Origin: Dyadobacter sp. MSC1_007
GTDB lineage: Bacteria; Bacteroidota; Bacteroidia; Cytophagales; Spirosomataceae
Direction: 5' to 3'
NCBI RefSeq assembly: GCF_023667495.1
Contig: NZ_JAMOZL010000009.1
Span: 1 to 64,000 of the forward strand
Length of the DNA: 64,000 nucleotides
Shown here: positions 8,445 through 17,906 of the stretch, piece after piece
Numbering within the stretch: the first letter of the stretch is position 1
Layout: the number at the start of each line of letters is the position of its first letter
Program-made: the position numbers and the translations under genes
Notes under the pieces: generated by a model
What the model was told of the DNA's origin: nothing
The model's database searches: none
The model's input: the letters and a program-made list of their open reading frames with translations, nothing else

Positions 8445-9308
8445 TCACCCGTTCATTTCCGCCGTTACAATCGGCAGTCTCGGATCGGAACCTTTCCAGG
8501 TCCCGTAGATCCAGTCGTGGTCCGGATCGGAAGTATTGGCTAGGGACTGATCGCTTCCTGCCAGGAAATTGAGATAATACACATTGTAACCGTGGCCAGC
8601 TACTACCGGATGATAGCCGCGAGGCACCAATACCGCCTCATTGTTTTTTACACGGACAATCTCATCCAGCGAACGGTCATCTGTATAAACTTGCTGGATC
8701 GCATACCCCTGCGGTTTGTCGATCTTGTAAAAATAGATTTCTTCCAGATTTGCCTCGATCAGGTTTCCCTCGGCATTTACCTTACGCTCGTCGTGCTTGT
8801 GCGCAGGGAATGAGCTCCAATTGCCTGAGGGCGTATATACTTCTACGCAAACGATCTTGTGACAATCGAAACCGGGTTCGAGGAGGCTGTTGATCTGACG
8901 GTTGGCATTGTCGCCGCCGCGGTATTCGATCGCAGCTTCTTCGGGGCGTTTCATGCGGGGAGGATGGTCTTCGTCAGAAATGACTTTGCAAATAGCGATG
9001 TCCGTCCCTGCCGATTGTGCGGTCAGTGTAAAAGCAGTGTTGCGGGAAAGATACATGGCGTGGCCTATTCCGCTGAACACATCTTTGCGGCCATTCCCTG
9101 TTTCCCAAGTCTGTCCGGCCGCTTCCATCTTAAAGTTTCCGCCAAGCAATACGAAGCAATATTCATATTCGCCTGTGTTACCAACGATTTGTTCGCCCAG
9201 TTCGAGTATTTTAGCTTCGAAGTTCAGGTAGGTCCATCCGGCTTGCTCACTGGACAGTGAATGGTAGGTTTTGTCGTCGGTTTTGGGTTTGATCAGCAGG
9301 TTACTCAT
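8445..9308 (-). CDS. iolB: 5-deoxy-glucuronate isomerase (IolB)
   Basis: Bicupin isomerase of 287 residues that converts 5-deoxy-D-glucuronate (the IolD product) to 2-deoxy-5-keto-D-gluconate (the IolC substrate). The HDERKVNAEGNLIEANLEEI stretch and LVPRGYHPVVAGHGYNVYYL carry the metal-binding cupin residues typical of IolB. It is the promoter-proximal gene of the operon, facing the LacI-type regulator across a 127-bp divergent region with an operator. Confidence 0.95.
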   Translation of the reverse strand: MSNLLIKPKTDDKTYHSLSSEQAGWTYLNFEAKILELGEQIVGNTGEYEYCFVLLGGNFKMEAAGQTWETGNGRKDVFSGIGHAMYLSRNTAFTLTAQSAGTDIAICKVISDEDHPPRMKRPEEAAIEYRGGDNANRQINSLLEPGFDCHKIVCVEVYTPSGNWSSFPAHKHDERKVNAEGNLIEANLEEIYFYKIDKPQGYAIQQVYTDDRSLDEIVRVKNNEAVLVPRGYHPVVAGHGYNVYYLNFLAGSDQSLANTSDPDHDWIYGTWKGSDPRLPIVTAEMNG

Positions 9309-9435
9309 TGTGGTAATTCCAATTACATTTGCACAATGATAGTGTTGTATAAATTAAACACAAAATGTAAATATGTCTATATTGAATGCAAACGTTTGAA
9401 AAAATTTCAAAGATTTAATTGCTATAATCCAACAC
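9309..9435. promoter_or_regulatory. Divergent control region of iolB operon and lacI-type gene
   Basis: This 127-bp gap holds the perfect palindrome CAAACGTTTG at 9389-9398, a LacI-family-type operator. On the minus strand the palindrome ends in TTTG, followed after 19 bp by TACATTTTG, a fair match to the Bacteroidota -33/-7 promoter. Regulator binding would therefore cover the -33 element of the iolB promoter. Two copies of the same palindrome lie upstream of the SusC gene. Confidence 0.75.
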
Positions 9436-10467
9436 ATGAATTCCTCACGTCCTGTTACGATCAAAGACATTGCCCGCCGTTTTCGCTGCTCTCCTTCCAC
9501 GGTTTCCCGTGCCCTGAACGACCATCCTGCCATCAATGAAGACACCCGGAAAAACATCCAGGAATACGCCAAAGAGGTTGGTTACCAGCGAAATGAGGTT
9601 TCTCTAAGTTTACTAAATAAGAAGACCGCCTCCCTCGGAGTAGTAGTCCCGACGATCAGTAATTATTACGAAACAGCGGTTATCGAAGGCCTGCATACCG
9701 TGTTGCAGCCTATGGGTTACACCCTGAATATATGCGTGACCAATGAGAGTTATCTGCTTGAAAAAGAGTCGCTTTCGAAGCTGCTATCCAACCGCACGGA
9801 GGGCATCTTCCTCTCTGTGTCGCAGGAAACGTATGACGCGGGTTACTACGAACATCTTGAAAGCGTAATCCAGCGCAAAACGCCGCTGATATTCATCGAT
9901 CGTGAATATGAGGATTTTGAAACGAGCCGCGCCACGGTAGACGATTACCACGGCGCATTTGCCGCGGTGGAGCACCTGATCACGATCGGCTACAAGCAGA
10001 TTGCCCACCTGAAAGGCCCGAACGGCCTCACGGTCTCCGAACAGCGTTTCAAGGGTTATGTGGATTGTCTGAAAAAGTACAATATGCCGGTCCGCGAGGA
10101 GCTGATCATCAATACAAACTTCAATGTCGAAAGTGCCATTATGCCCACGAAACGACTGCTGGACATTGACTCTCCACCGGACGCGATATTTGGCGTCAAC
10201 GATCAGGTAGCGATTGGCGCCATGCGTGTGGCCAAGGACAAAGGCCTCAGAATACCCCAGGACATAGGATTGGTCGGGTTCGACAATTCGCCCATTTCAG
10301 CCTACACTTATCCGTCACTCACGACCGTACACAGGCCCGGCCGCAAGATCGGAATGGAAGCATCGCGCCTGTTCCTGAACCAGTTGAATGGCTCCGAAGA
10401 TTTCGCGCCGGAGCATATTGTGCTGCCTTCGGAGTTGGTGATCCGGGAGTCGTCGCTGCGGATTTGA
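9436..10467 (+). CDS. LacI/GalR-family transcriptional regulator
   Basis: DNA-binding repressor-type protein of 343 residues. The N-terminal LacI helix-turn-helix is clear: TIKDIARRFRCSPSTVSRAL at residues 7-26. The periplasmic-binding-like effector domain follows from about residue 65, including GLVGFDNSPISAYTYPSLT. It diverges from iolB, and the shared gap holds a CAAACGTTTG palindrome. Two more lie before SusC, so it probably controls both the inositol operon and SusCD, with an inositol pathway compound as the likely effector. The effector is inferred. Confidence 0.93.
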   Translation: MNSSRPVTIKDIARRFRCSPSTVSRALNDHPAINEDTRKNIQEYAKEVGYQRNEVSLSLLNKKTASLGVVVPTISNYYETAVIEGLHTVLQPMGYTLNICVTNESYLLEKESLSKLLSNRTEGIFLSVSQETYDAGYYEHLESVIQRKTPLIFIDREYEDFETSRATVDDYHGAFAAVEHLITIGYKQIAHLKGPNGLTVSEQRFKGYVDCLKKYNMPVREELIINTNFNVESAIMPTKRLLDIDSPPDAIFGVNDQVAIGAMRVAKDKGLRIPQDIGLVGFDNSPISAYTYPSLTTVHRPGRKIGMEASRLFLNQLNGSEDFAPEHIVLPSELVIRESSLRI

Positions 10468-10494
10468 GATTGATTTTGACGATTTACAAAGTTG

Positions 10495-10640
10495 ACCATG
10501 GACCATAGTTTAATTGTGCTGCAAAAAAAGGCATTGAAGTCGGAGAGAATTCTTTCGGTTTCCGAAGCACGTGCTCGTAGTAGGAGACGAATTCGTGAGT
10601 TGACTCTGAGAAGTAGCGAAGGAATTGCTGATTTGTGAAT
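10495..10640 (+). other. Possible decayed coding remnant
   Basis: Between the LacI gene and the AraC gene, frame +3 from about 10510 encodes a short basic open stretch (LQKKALKSERILSVSEA, then RARSRRRIREL) ending in TGA near 10638, with no convincing start or ribosome binding site. It could be a fragment of a lost gene or chance. No family was recognised. Confidence 0.2.
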
Positions 10641-10709
10641 TTATACCATCCAAACTGATACATTGGTAAGCAACATCAATCATTTCCTTTGAAATGTTTA
10701 ATTTTGTTG

Positions 10710-11600
10710 ATGCAACAAATAGAAACCGTAACAAAGGGGCCTGACCGGTTCGCTGGGTTGTCAACCGGTGTGGCACAGTTCAGAGTGTCCGCGATAGGAG
10801 AAGATAACTGCAGTCTGGCCTCCTATAACAGAAGGGATTACTACAAGGTTAGCCTGGTGATCAAAGGATGCAGCGAGCTGCTTTACGCGAACCGGGGTAT
10901 CGACATCAGCAAGCCTGCCCTGGTATTTACGACACCTTTGGTCCCTTATTCCTGGGAACGCACGAGTGAGGAAGAAGGTCACGGTTATTTCTGCTTGTTT
11001 GCCAGTGAATTTCTGTACTCGGGCGGACGTATGGAAAGCTTGCAGGAATCGAGCTTATTTAAGGTAGGCAGCGATCCTGTTTATTTTCTGAATGAAGATC
11101 AGGCCGGATATCTGGAAAGCATTTTTGCCAGAATGCGCCGGGAAGTGGATGAAGACTATCTTTATAAATACGATATTATTCGAAATCAGCTCAATCTGAT
11201 CATTCACGAGGCTATTAAAATGCAGCCTTCTGTCGCCTATTTTAATCCTCCTAATGCTGCCGCCCGGATCGCTAAATTATTTCTGGATTTATTGCAGAGG
11301 CAATTTCCGGTGGATTCTCCCAGCAACACCCTGATGTTCAAAAAGGCTGGCGACTATGCCAATCAGCTTTCAGTTCATGTTAATCATTTGAATGCGGCTG
11401 TTCAGGAGGTAACCGGCAAATCCACCACGATGCATATCAACGAAAAAATACTCGGAGAGGCCAAATCTTTATTAACTCACACGGATTGGAGCGTAGCTGA
11501 CATTGCGTTCGCCCTGGGATTTGAATACGCATCTTACTTTAATAATTTTTTCAAAAAGCATAGTGGGATCACACCATTGACCTTTCGCAAAACACTTTGA
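10710..11600 (+). CDS. AraC-family transcriptional regulator
   Basis: Regulator of 296 residues from the ATG at 10710 (upstream in-frame TTG at 10689 is less likely). The C-terminal two-HTH AraC domain is clear: HVNHLNAAVQEVTGKSTTMH, SVADIAFALGFEYASYFNNF and FKKHSGITPLTFRK. The N-terminal half is a cupin-like effector region without an obvious ligand. It lies 85 bp upstream of an aldo/keto reductase in the same direction and probably controls it, as is common for AraC plus oxidoreductase pairs. Confidence 0.88.
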   Translation: MQQIETVTKGPDRFAGLSTGVAQFRVSAIGEDNCSLASYNRRDYYKVSLVIKGCSELLYANRGIDISKPALVFTTPLVPYSWERTSEEEGHGYFCLFASEFLYSGGRMESLQESSLFKVGSDPVYFLNEDQAGYLESIFARMRREVDEDYLYKYDIIRNQLNLIIHEAIKMQPSVAYFNPPNAAARIAKLFLDLLQRQFPVDSPSNTLMFKKAGDYANQLSVHVNHLNAAVQEVTGKSTTMHINEKILGEAKSLLTHTDWSVADIAFALGFEYASYFNNFFKKHSGITPLTFRKTL

Positions 11601-11685
11601 AAAGTATAGTTTTTGCTTTGAAACCTTTACCGCTCTCCCCCGTCTGACACGCTAATTTTGCCCTTGTAATAAACAACAAACAAAA

Positions 11686-12696
11686 ATGGGTAAAATGAAA
11701 AGAATCAAATTGGGAAGCCAGGGACTTGAAGTGCCTGTGGAAGGATTGGGCTGCATGGGGATGACAACCATTGCCGGTGGCGACATATATGGCAAGGCAG
11801 ATGAGAACAGTTCCATTGCAACCATCCACCGCGCTCTGGAATTGGGTATCGATTTTCTGGATACAGCAGACCTTTACGGACCATTACTGAATGAGCGCCT
11901 GATCGCCAAAGCAATTAAGGGTAAAAGAGAGAAATTTACTATTGCTACGAAATTCGGTTTCGAGATTGATGACAACGAACAGCTCACCTGGGGCTTTAAC
12001 GGCAAGCCGGAGTATGTGACGAAGGCGATAGACCGGTCACTGAAAAATCTGGGAACGGATTACATAGACCTTTACTATCTGCACCGGGTCGATCCACAAA
12101 CACCCATTGAGGATACTGTGGGCGCTATGAGCGAACTGGTCAAATCAGGGAAGGTGAAGTACATAGGTTTATCAGAGGTGTCGGCTGAGACCGTGCGAAA
12201 AGCGCATCGGGTGCATCCCATTTCCGCGGTACAGACCGAGTATTCCTTGTTTGAGCGTGAACCGGAGGAAAATGGCGTACTGGCAGCATTGCAGGAACTG
12301 GGGATCGGTTTTGTTGCGTATTCACCGTTGGGAAGGGGCTTTATTACAGGCGAGCTCAAAAGTCCGGATGATTTTGCTGCGGATGATTTCCGCAGGGACA
12401 TTCCCCGTTATCAGGGTGAGAATTTTTACAGAAACCTGGATCTTTTGAAACAGATCCAGACCATAGCAGAAAACAAGGGTGTTACGCCATCACAACTGGC
12501 ATTAGCCTGGGTAATTTCCAAGGGAGTAGTTGCCATTCCAGGCACCAAAAGGATCAAATATATAGAAGAGAATGCCGCCGCGGCAGACATCGTTCTTACT
12601 TCGGAGGAAATTAAGCAGCTGGAATCGATCGTTCCGATTGGCGCCGCCGCAGGAACACGCTATAATGAGCAGCAACTGCAATCGGTGAATGTGTAA
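11686..12696 (+). CDS. Aldo/keto reductase
   Basis: NAD(P)H-dependent oxidoreductase of 336 residues with a TIM-barrel AKR fold. Catalytic tetrad positions are recognisable: Asp and Tyr in FLDTADLYGP, Lys in IATKFGF, His in YLHRVDPQTP. The C-terminal GVVAIPGTKRIKYIEENA fits the cofactor-binding end. It resembles the YakC/AKR13-type group acting on small aldehydes. It follows an AraC regulator and is followed by a strong bidirectional terminator. The substrate is unknown. Confidence 0.9.
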   Translation: MGKMKRIKLGSQGLEVPVEGLGCMGMTTIAGGDIYGKADENSSIATIHRALELGIDFLDTADLYGPLLNERLIAKAIKGKREKFTIATKFGFEIDDNEQLTWGFNGKPEYVTKAIDRSLKNLGTDYIDLYYLHRVDPQTPIEDTVGAMSELVKSGKVKYIGLSEVSAETVRKAHRVHPISAVQTEYSLFEREPEENGVLAALQELGIGFVAYSPLGRGFITGELKSPDDFAADDFRRDIPRYQGENFYRNLDLLKQIQTIAENKGVTPSQLALAWVISKGVVAIPGTKRIKYIEENAAAADIVLTSEEIKQLESIVPIGAAAGTRYNEQQLQSVNV

Positions 12697-12700
12697 ATGC

Positions 12701-12734
12701 AAAAAGCGAGACGAATAACTCCGTCTCGCTTTTT
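12701..12734. terminator. Bidirectional terminator between AKR and SusD
   Basis: Stem AAAAAGCGAGACG pairs with CGTCTCGCTTTTT, leaving a short loop, with T runs on both strands. It lies just after the AKR stop and just before the SusD stop, serving both converging genes. Confidence 0.85.
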
Positions 12735-12750
12735 TTCATGCATTCAAAAA

Positions 12751-14445
12751 TCAATATCCATCATTCTGCTTCAAATACCCCGGCAGGTTAGATGCGCCGT
12801 CGATCGCGGTTTGCGGGATCGGGAAGATGCGCTTCTTTACGTCGCTGTTGGTCTTTTCGGTCCATTTGCCTTCGTACTTGCCGAAACGGATCATGTCCGG
12901 ACGGCGCAGCATTTCCCAGTAGAATTCAAACCCGCGCTCGCGGAATAGCAGGTCGAGGTTCATCGTGGTCAATGGCGGAGGAGGCAGGGTTTTGGTGCGG
13001 GAAGCACGCACGGTGTTTACGTCGGCGAGCGCTCCGGCTGCGTCGTTGCTTTTACGCAATTTCGCTTCGGCACGCATCATGTATACGTCAGCGAGTCGCA
13101 CGATAACGATATCCGCTTCGCCGCGGTTACGGCCAGTATTCGATTTGTTGCTGAATTCATATTTCTCCACGCGGTAGCCCGTGTTATAGTTGCTGCCAGC
13201 CGTCGAGAAATCGATCATCTCGCTGAAACTCACTGGAAGATCGGCCCGGTTACGGGTTACGTAAGTTAGTTTTCCTACTTTCAGTTTGCCATCCGGGCAG
13301 CGCAGGAATGCGCCATTGACACGCAATGCGCCGTATTGCTGGCCTCTCAGGATACCACGGTTGATCTTATAATCGGCGTCGTTCACACAGGTATCTGCCG
13401 CATTGGTGTAAATCGACATGTTTTGCTGGTAGAACCTTGGGTCACGGGAAGGATCCACAGCGCCATAAGCTTGAACCCAGCTCTGGTAGAAATCGGAAGT
13501 GATACCCGGACCGTCGGTACCGTTGGCTGCTGGAAATTCCGCGAGCGGGAATTGGTCCCCTGAAATCGAAAAGTAAGCCATCCGGTTGTGACCATTCAGT
13601 TCGGCGCGTTGGTCAACCGCGAAAATGAGTTCTTCGTTGGTATGGTTGGCATTACCAAAAATCGCGAAATAATCAGGCGACAACTTGGCCTGGCCCGAAT
13701 TGATCACCTTATCGGTGTACTGGATCACTTTGTCCATATCTTCCGCTTTGAAATCGAAGGTTGCGCCGTAAATGTTACGGAACACTGCCGATTGCAGGTA
13801 GAGGCGCGCCAGCAAGCTCCATACGGCAGCCTGGTTCAGGCGTCCCGGGCCGACAGCCGATTTCGGCTGTACAACGGGTTCGATCGCGAGTAATTCACTT
13901 TCAATGTATTTTACAGCTTCATCCCCGCGAATAATAGTCGAGGTCGTTCCCGCATCTTCCTTCACGAATGCAATACCAAACAGATCCAGCATGACCATGT
14001 TATAATAGGCGCGCATTCCGCGAGCTTCGGCAGTATAAAGCGCCGCATTAGGTGAAGTAGCAGTTTTTAGACCTTCAATGGCAGTAATACACCTCGAAAT
14101 GGATTGTACCAACTGATTCCACGTGTTATTGACGTTCGGATCTGTGGCGGTGGTATTATGCGCATGCAATGCCAGGTAAATGCCATTGTCACCCCAATCG
14201 GTACCGCCGCGGTAGGGAAGGATCGCTTCGTCTGTCGAGATCTCCTGCAATGCAAAAGAGGTCGTATGCTGGAACAGGTTAGGCAGCAGCGCGTAAGTAG
14301 GGGCGAGCAGGCCATTGACTGTTTCCTCTTCTGAAAGCTTTGCGCTGAGCGTTTCGTCCAGAACTTGTTCTTTCAGGTCGGTGCAGGCATTACTGATCAT
14401 CAGCAGGCCGGCCACCGTAAATATGAGTGATAATTTCTTCTTCAT
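12751..14445 (-). CDS. SusD/RagB-family nutrient-binding outer-membrane lipoprotein
   Basis: Surface lipoprotein of 564 residues that captures glycans or other nutrients and hands them to its SusC partner. The lipoprotein signal peptide MKKKLSLIFTVAGLLMISNAC puts the acylated Cys at residue 21. The C-terminal RagB region is recognisable, with VRLADVYMMRAEAKLRKS and LLFRERGFEFYWEMLRRPDM. It lies 10 bp downstream of the SusC gene on the same strand. The substrate is unknown; the shared operator suggests an inositol-containing compound. Confidence 0.93.
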   Translation of the reverse strand: MKKKLSLIFTVAGLLMISNACTDLKEQVLDETLSAKLSEEETVNGLLAPTYALLPNLFQHTTSFALQEISTDEAILPYRGGTDWGDNGIYLALHAHNTTATDPNVNNTWNQLVQSISRCITAIEGLKTATSPNAALYTAEARGMRAYYNMVMLDLFGIAFVKEDAGTTSTIIRGDEAVKYIESELLAIEPVVQPKSAVGPGRLNQAAVWSLLARLYLQSAVFRNIYGATFDFKAEDMDKVIQYTDKVINSGQAKLSPDYFAIFGNANHTNEELIFAVDQRAELNGHNRMAYFSISGDQFPLAEFPAANGTDGPGITSDFYQSWVQAYGAVDPSRDPRFYQQNMSIYTNAADTCVNDADYKINRGILRGQQYGALRVNGAFLRCPDGKLKVGKLTYVTRNRADLPVSFSEMIDFSTAGSNYNTGYRVEKYEFSNKSNTGRNRGEADIVIVRLADVYMMRAEAKLRKSNDAAGALADVNTVRASRTKTLPPPPLTTMNLDLLFRERGFEFYWEMLRRPDMIRFGKYEGKWTEKTNSDVKKRIFPIPQTAIDGASNLPGYLKQNDGY

Positions 14446-14455
14446 GGGTCAGTGA

Positions 14456-17400
14456 TTAAAAACCAAGATTGATCGAGAAAAGAACGGTTTTCGCTTTGGG
14501 ATAGCTTAGGTAGTCGATACCGTAAGAGGTAATACCGGCGATTGAACGGTCGTTGTTAACTTCCGGGTCGTAGCCGTTGTACTTGGTCCACAATGCCAGG
14601 TTCTGGCCGGTTACCGAAACGCGCGCGGTTTGCACCCATTTGCTGATGCCAAGCTTCGTTGTATTGAGGTTGTAACCCAGTACCAGGTTGTTCAGCCTCA
14701 GATAGGCCCCGCTTTTGAGGTAACGTGTAGATACAAGCGCAGAGTTGTTAATCGATTCGGCTGACTCTGCAAGCGCTTCCGGCGTTACGTTCACACCTTT
14801 CGACAGTTTCAACTTGTAAAAGTTGGAATTGGCTGTGTTGTCATACACCTTATTCCCTGCAACGCCATTGAAGTTAGCTGCGAGGTCAAAGCCTTTAAAA
14901 CTGATGTTACCATTGAAATTGTACATCCGGGTAGGCAACGCAGTGCCAGCCACCACACGATCGGCGTCGTTGACAATGCCATTACCATCTACATCACGGA
15001 ACTTGCTGATGCCCTTTTCATCAAATCCAATGAATTCTTTCAGATAAAATGTACCGATTGCCTCATTGTTGATATAACCGTTGATCGTCGCGGAAGTCAG
15101 ACCGGAACCTTGTGCAGAACCGGAGGGGATCACGGTGTAAGGTGAGTTCTCAACCCGGTTTTTAATAAAAGTGATATTTCCGCCTACTGAATACCTTAGT
15201 CCATTGTCGAGCGCATTGCGGTAGTTCAAATCAAGTTCCACACCCTGGTTGATGATCTGCATATCGGGCACGTTGGTCCAGAATGTACCGGCTGGCTGAA
15301 CGGGATCGGCAGGGATCACTTCAAGCAGTATTTTTTCTGATGTTTTTCTGAAATAATCGATTTCTCCGCTCAATGCACCTTTAAACAAAGCGAAATCAAG
15401 ACCTAAATCCGTCTGTTGCGATACTTCCCATTGAATATCAGGGTTGGCAAGGCGCGTGTAGGTCGTTCCGCCGGGATAGGTGGTGCCGCTGTTCAGCGGA
15501 TAACTTGCTGTTCCCGAAACAACCGAAGTGAACCTTGCCTGGGTGATTTTGGAAGGAATTTCCTGGTTACCGGTTGATCCCCAGCCAGCGCGTAATTTAA
15601 GATCCGAGAATGGCGAGGACTTCATGAAAGGCTCTTCCGAAATTCTCCATCCTACTGAAAATGAAGGGAACGAACCGTACTTATTGTTAGCCCCGAATTT
15701 CGACGAACCATCGACACGCAACGTACCTGTTACCAGGTATTTGTCTTTAAAACCATAGGTCACACGGCCAAAGAACGATTGCAGTTCATTAATAGTCGCA
15801 AAACCGCCCGGCTGGTTCAACACCAGCGAAAGATCCTGGCCAAGTCCCGGGTTGTAGATCGGCTCGATGTCCGAGATAGGGAACTTGTTGATGCTGAAAT
15901 TCTTGCTTTGCAAGGAAATATGCTGGTACGAATGCCCCACCAACGCGTTCAGGCTATGGTTTTTGTTGTTAACCGTATAAGTAAGATAGTTTTCGATCAG
16001 TCTGTTGGTATTTTTCAAACCGTAGTTTTCCAATCGGCCGATCTCTAATGGGATCAGGTTCGGCAACGTCTGCTTGTCCTGGGTAGCGGTTGAATTGTCG
16101 ATACCGAAGTTCAGCTTGTAAATCAGCCCCTTCATAATCGTAACCGAAGGAGAAATGCTCGCCAGCACTCGGTTGGTAGTCAGCACCTCCTTGTAAAGTT
16201 TGAGAGAAATGAGCGGGTTGGTTCCGTCCTGATATTGGAAAGGTTGGCCATCTGCACCATACGCAGCATAAGTGGGGTTCGCCGTGATTGCCCCGCCGAT
16301 CATTCCCTGGATGTTCGGGCGCTTGTTTTTGGTATTGGTCGCATTCAGGTTTACGTCCAGCGTAACGCGGTCATTCAACAGTTTTTGCGAAAGGTTGATA
16401 CGGCCCGTGTAGCGGTCCTGCTGGCTGCCTTTCAAAATTCCCTGCTGCTTTTGGGCGCCAAATGAAGCATAATAGGTCATGCGGTCGGATCCGCCGCCGA
16501 TAGAGATATTATGGTTGTGGGTAGTCGCAGTCCGGGAGATTTCCTTTTGCCAGTCCGTGTCGGCTTTGCCATCGATCACAGTTGCTCCTAATTTTGAGGC
16601 TTCGGAAAGGAATTCCGGTCCCGAAAGCACGTCCAGCGGGCGGGCCATTGTCGAAATGCCCAGACTTCCTGAGTAAGTGACGTTGGCTTGTCCTGATTTG
16701 CCTTTTTTGGTTGTGATCAGGATCACACCGTTTGCACCCCTTGCACCGTAGATCGCCGTCGCAGATGCATCTTTCAAAACATCGATAGACTCGATGTCCT
16801 GCGGGTTCAGAAAGTTGAGGGGGTTAGCCTCACCGCCGGTGCTGCTGTTATCCAGGGCCAGCCCATCCACCACGAACAGCGGCGTACTTCCTGTGCGTAC
16901 ACCGCCAGGCCCGCGCACGGTAATGTTGGTTTTGCCGCCTGGCTCACCCGTTGCCGAAGTGATGTTCACACCGGAAACCTTTCCCTGCAAAAGCTGCTCG
17001 GGGGAGTTGATGATCCCGGCGTTGAATTCTGAACTTTTAAGGGATTTTACCGATCCGGTAATGTCCTTTTTGGTAGTGGTACCATAGCCCACTACAACCA
17101 CTTCACTCAGGTTGGACGCGGATTCTTTAAGTTTGATCTCGATCGAGTTATTGTTGGTTTCGGTTAGAAGAAAATCACTCAATGATTGTTTTTCAAAACC
17201 GATGTAGCTGAATTCAAGGTTGTAACGTGTTCCTGTTTGCAGATTGGCAAATGTAAAGACACCCGCTTCATTGGTCGTCGCGCCTTGTTTGTTACTGCCA
17301 TTTGCTTCGGAGATCACCACTGTTACACCGGGTAAGCCTTCCGACGAGCCGTCAGTCGTTACTTTACCGGTAAGCGTAATCTCTTTCATGATATTCATGC

Positions 17401-17545
17401 TGGATTCAACATGCTTTTTGGGCTGGCCTTCGGGAACTGGTATTTCAGCTGCTGCCATTGCATGGAGGCCACAAACGGCCGTTACCTGCATCAGGCAGCT
17501 TCGAATTAACCCGGTCCTGACTGATAGAGTCAAAGATTTTCTCAT
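14456..17545 (-). CDS. SusC/RagA-family TonB-dependent outer-membrane transporter
   Basis: TonB-dependent receptor of 1029 residues. The order is signal peptide, carboxypeptidase-regulatory-like domain (residues about 55-130, GKVTTDGSSEGLPGVTVVIS), TonB-box-like SEVVVVGYGTTTKKDITGSV, plug domain (DVLKDASATAIYGARGANGV) and a beta-barrel ending in the typical aromatic residue (LFSINLGF). It forms a pair with the SusD gene 10 bp downstream. Two LacI-type operators lie 147-176 bp upstream of its start, so control by the iol-linked LacI protein is likely rather than by an ECF sigma/anti-sigma pair, none of which is adjacent. Confidence 0.95.
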   Translation of the reverse strand: MRKSLTLSVRTGLIRSCLMQVTAVCGLHAMAAAEIPVPEGQPKKHVESSMNIMKEITLTGKVTTDGSSEGLPGVTVVISEANGSNKQGATTNEAGVFTFANLQTGTRYNLEFSYIGFEKQSLSDFLLTETNNNSIEIKLKESASNLSEVVVVGYGTTTKKDITGSVKSLKSSEFNAGIINSPEQLLQGKVSGVNITSATGEPGGKTNITVRGPGGVRTGSTPLFVVDGLALDNSSTGGEANPLNFLNPQDIESIDVLKDASATAIYGARGANGVILITTKKGKSGQANVTYSGSLGISTMARPLDVLSGPEFLSEASKLGATVIDGKADTDWQKEISRTATTHNHNISIGGGSDRMTYYASFGAQKQQGILKGSQQDRYTGRINLSQKLLNDRVTLDVNLNATNTKNKRPNIQGMIGGAITANPTYAAYGADGQPFQYQDGTNPLISLKLYKEVLTTNRVLASISPSVTIMKGLIYKLNFGIDNSTATQDKQTLPNLIPLEIGRLENYGLKNTNRLIENYLTYTVNNKNHSLNALVGHSYQHISLQSKNFSINKFPISDIEPIYNPGLGQDLSLVLNQPGGFATINELQSFFGRVTYGFKDKYLVTGTLRVDGSSKFGANNKYGSFPSFSVGWRISEEPFMKSSPFSDLKLRAGWGSTGNQEIPSKITQARFTSVVSGTASYPLNSGTTYPGGTTYTRLANPDIQWEVSQQTDLGLDFALFKGALSGEIDYFRKTSEKILLEVIPADPVQPAGTFWTNVPDMQIINQGVELDLNYRNALDNGLRYSVGGNITFIKNRVENSPYTVIPSGSAQGSGLTSATINGYINNEAIGTFYLKEFIGFDEKGISKFRDVDGNGIVNDADRVVAGTALPTRMYNFNGNISFKGFDLAANFNGVAGNKVYDNTANSNFYKLKLSKGVNVTPEALAESAESINNSALVSTRYLKSGAYLRLNNLVLGYNLNTTKLGISKWVQTARVSVTGQNLALWTKYNGYDPEVNNDRSIAGITSYGIDYLSYPKAKTVLFSINLGF

Positions 17546-17691
17546 AGTCGTGGATTATTGGATTTTACAGTGAATAGATTAGTAGAACGTGAATTGATTT
17601 TAGCCATAGTATTGGAATAAAAGGGTGCTGTTTTACAAGAATACAGATTGTATTTTTAATATAAATTATTGAAATTAGTTGATAGTCTATG

Positions 17692-17721
17692 CAAACGTTT
17701 GAAATTTTGTGCAAACGTTTG
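17692..17721. promoter_or_regulatory. Tandem LacI-type operators (two CAAACGTTTG palindromes)
   Basis: Perfect palindromes CAAACGTTTG lie at 17692-17701 and 17712-17721, exactly 20 bp apart, about two helical turns. Both share a wider context, TGCAAACGTTTGAAA, with the site at 9389-9398 between iolB and the LacI gene. Two sites on the same face of the helix suggest cooperative binding. The regulator is inferred to be the protein encoded at 9436-10467. Confidence 0.8.
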
Positions 17722-17906
17722 AAAAAATATGAAGAATAAATTGGATGAAAATAATAAGGTAAAAGGTGGTGCAGGAATAGTAATTTTTATTCATCCAAAA
17801 GTCTAATATCGGTCTGGAAAAGTTGCATTAAAGCAGCATTCCAGGCCAAAATTGGCATGATAGGGACGAATAAACGCAGGAATGCGTTTTAAGGAATTGT
17901 TAAATC

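Noticed and set aside
10510..10776. Minus-strand 88-residue frame between LacI and AraC genes
   Set aside because: Overlaps the AraC gene start and shows no domain; likely chance.
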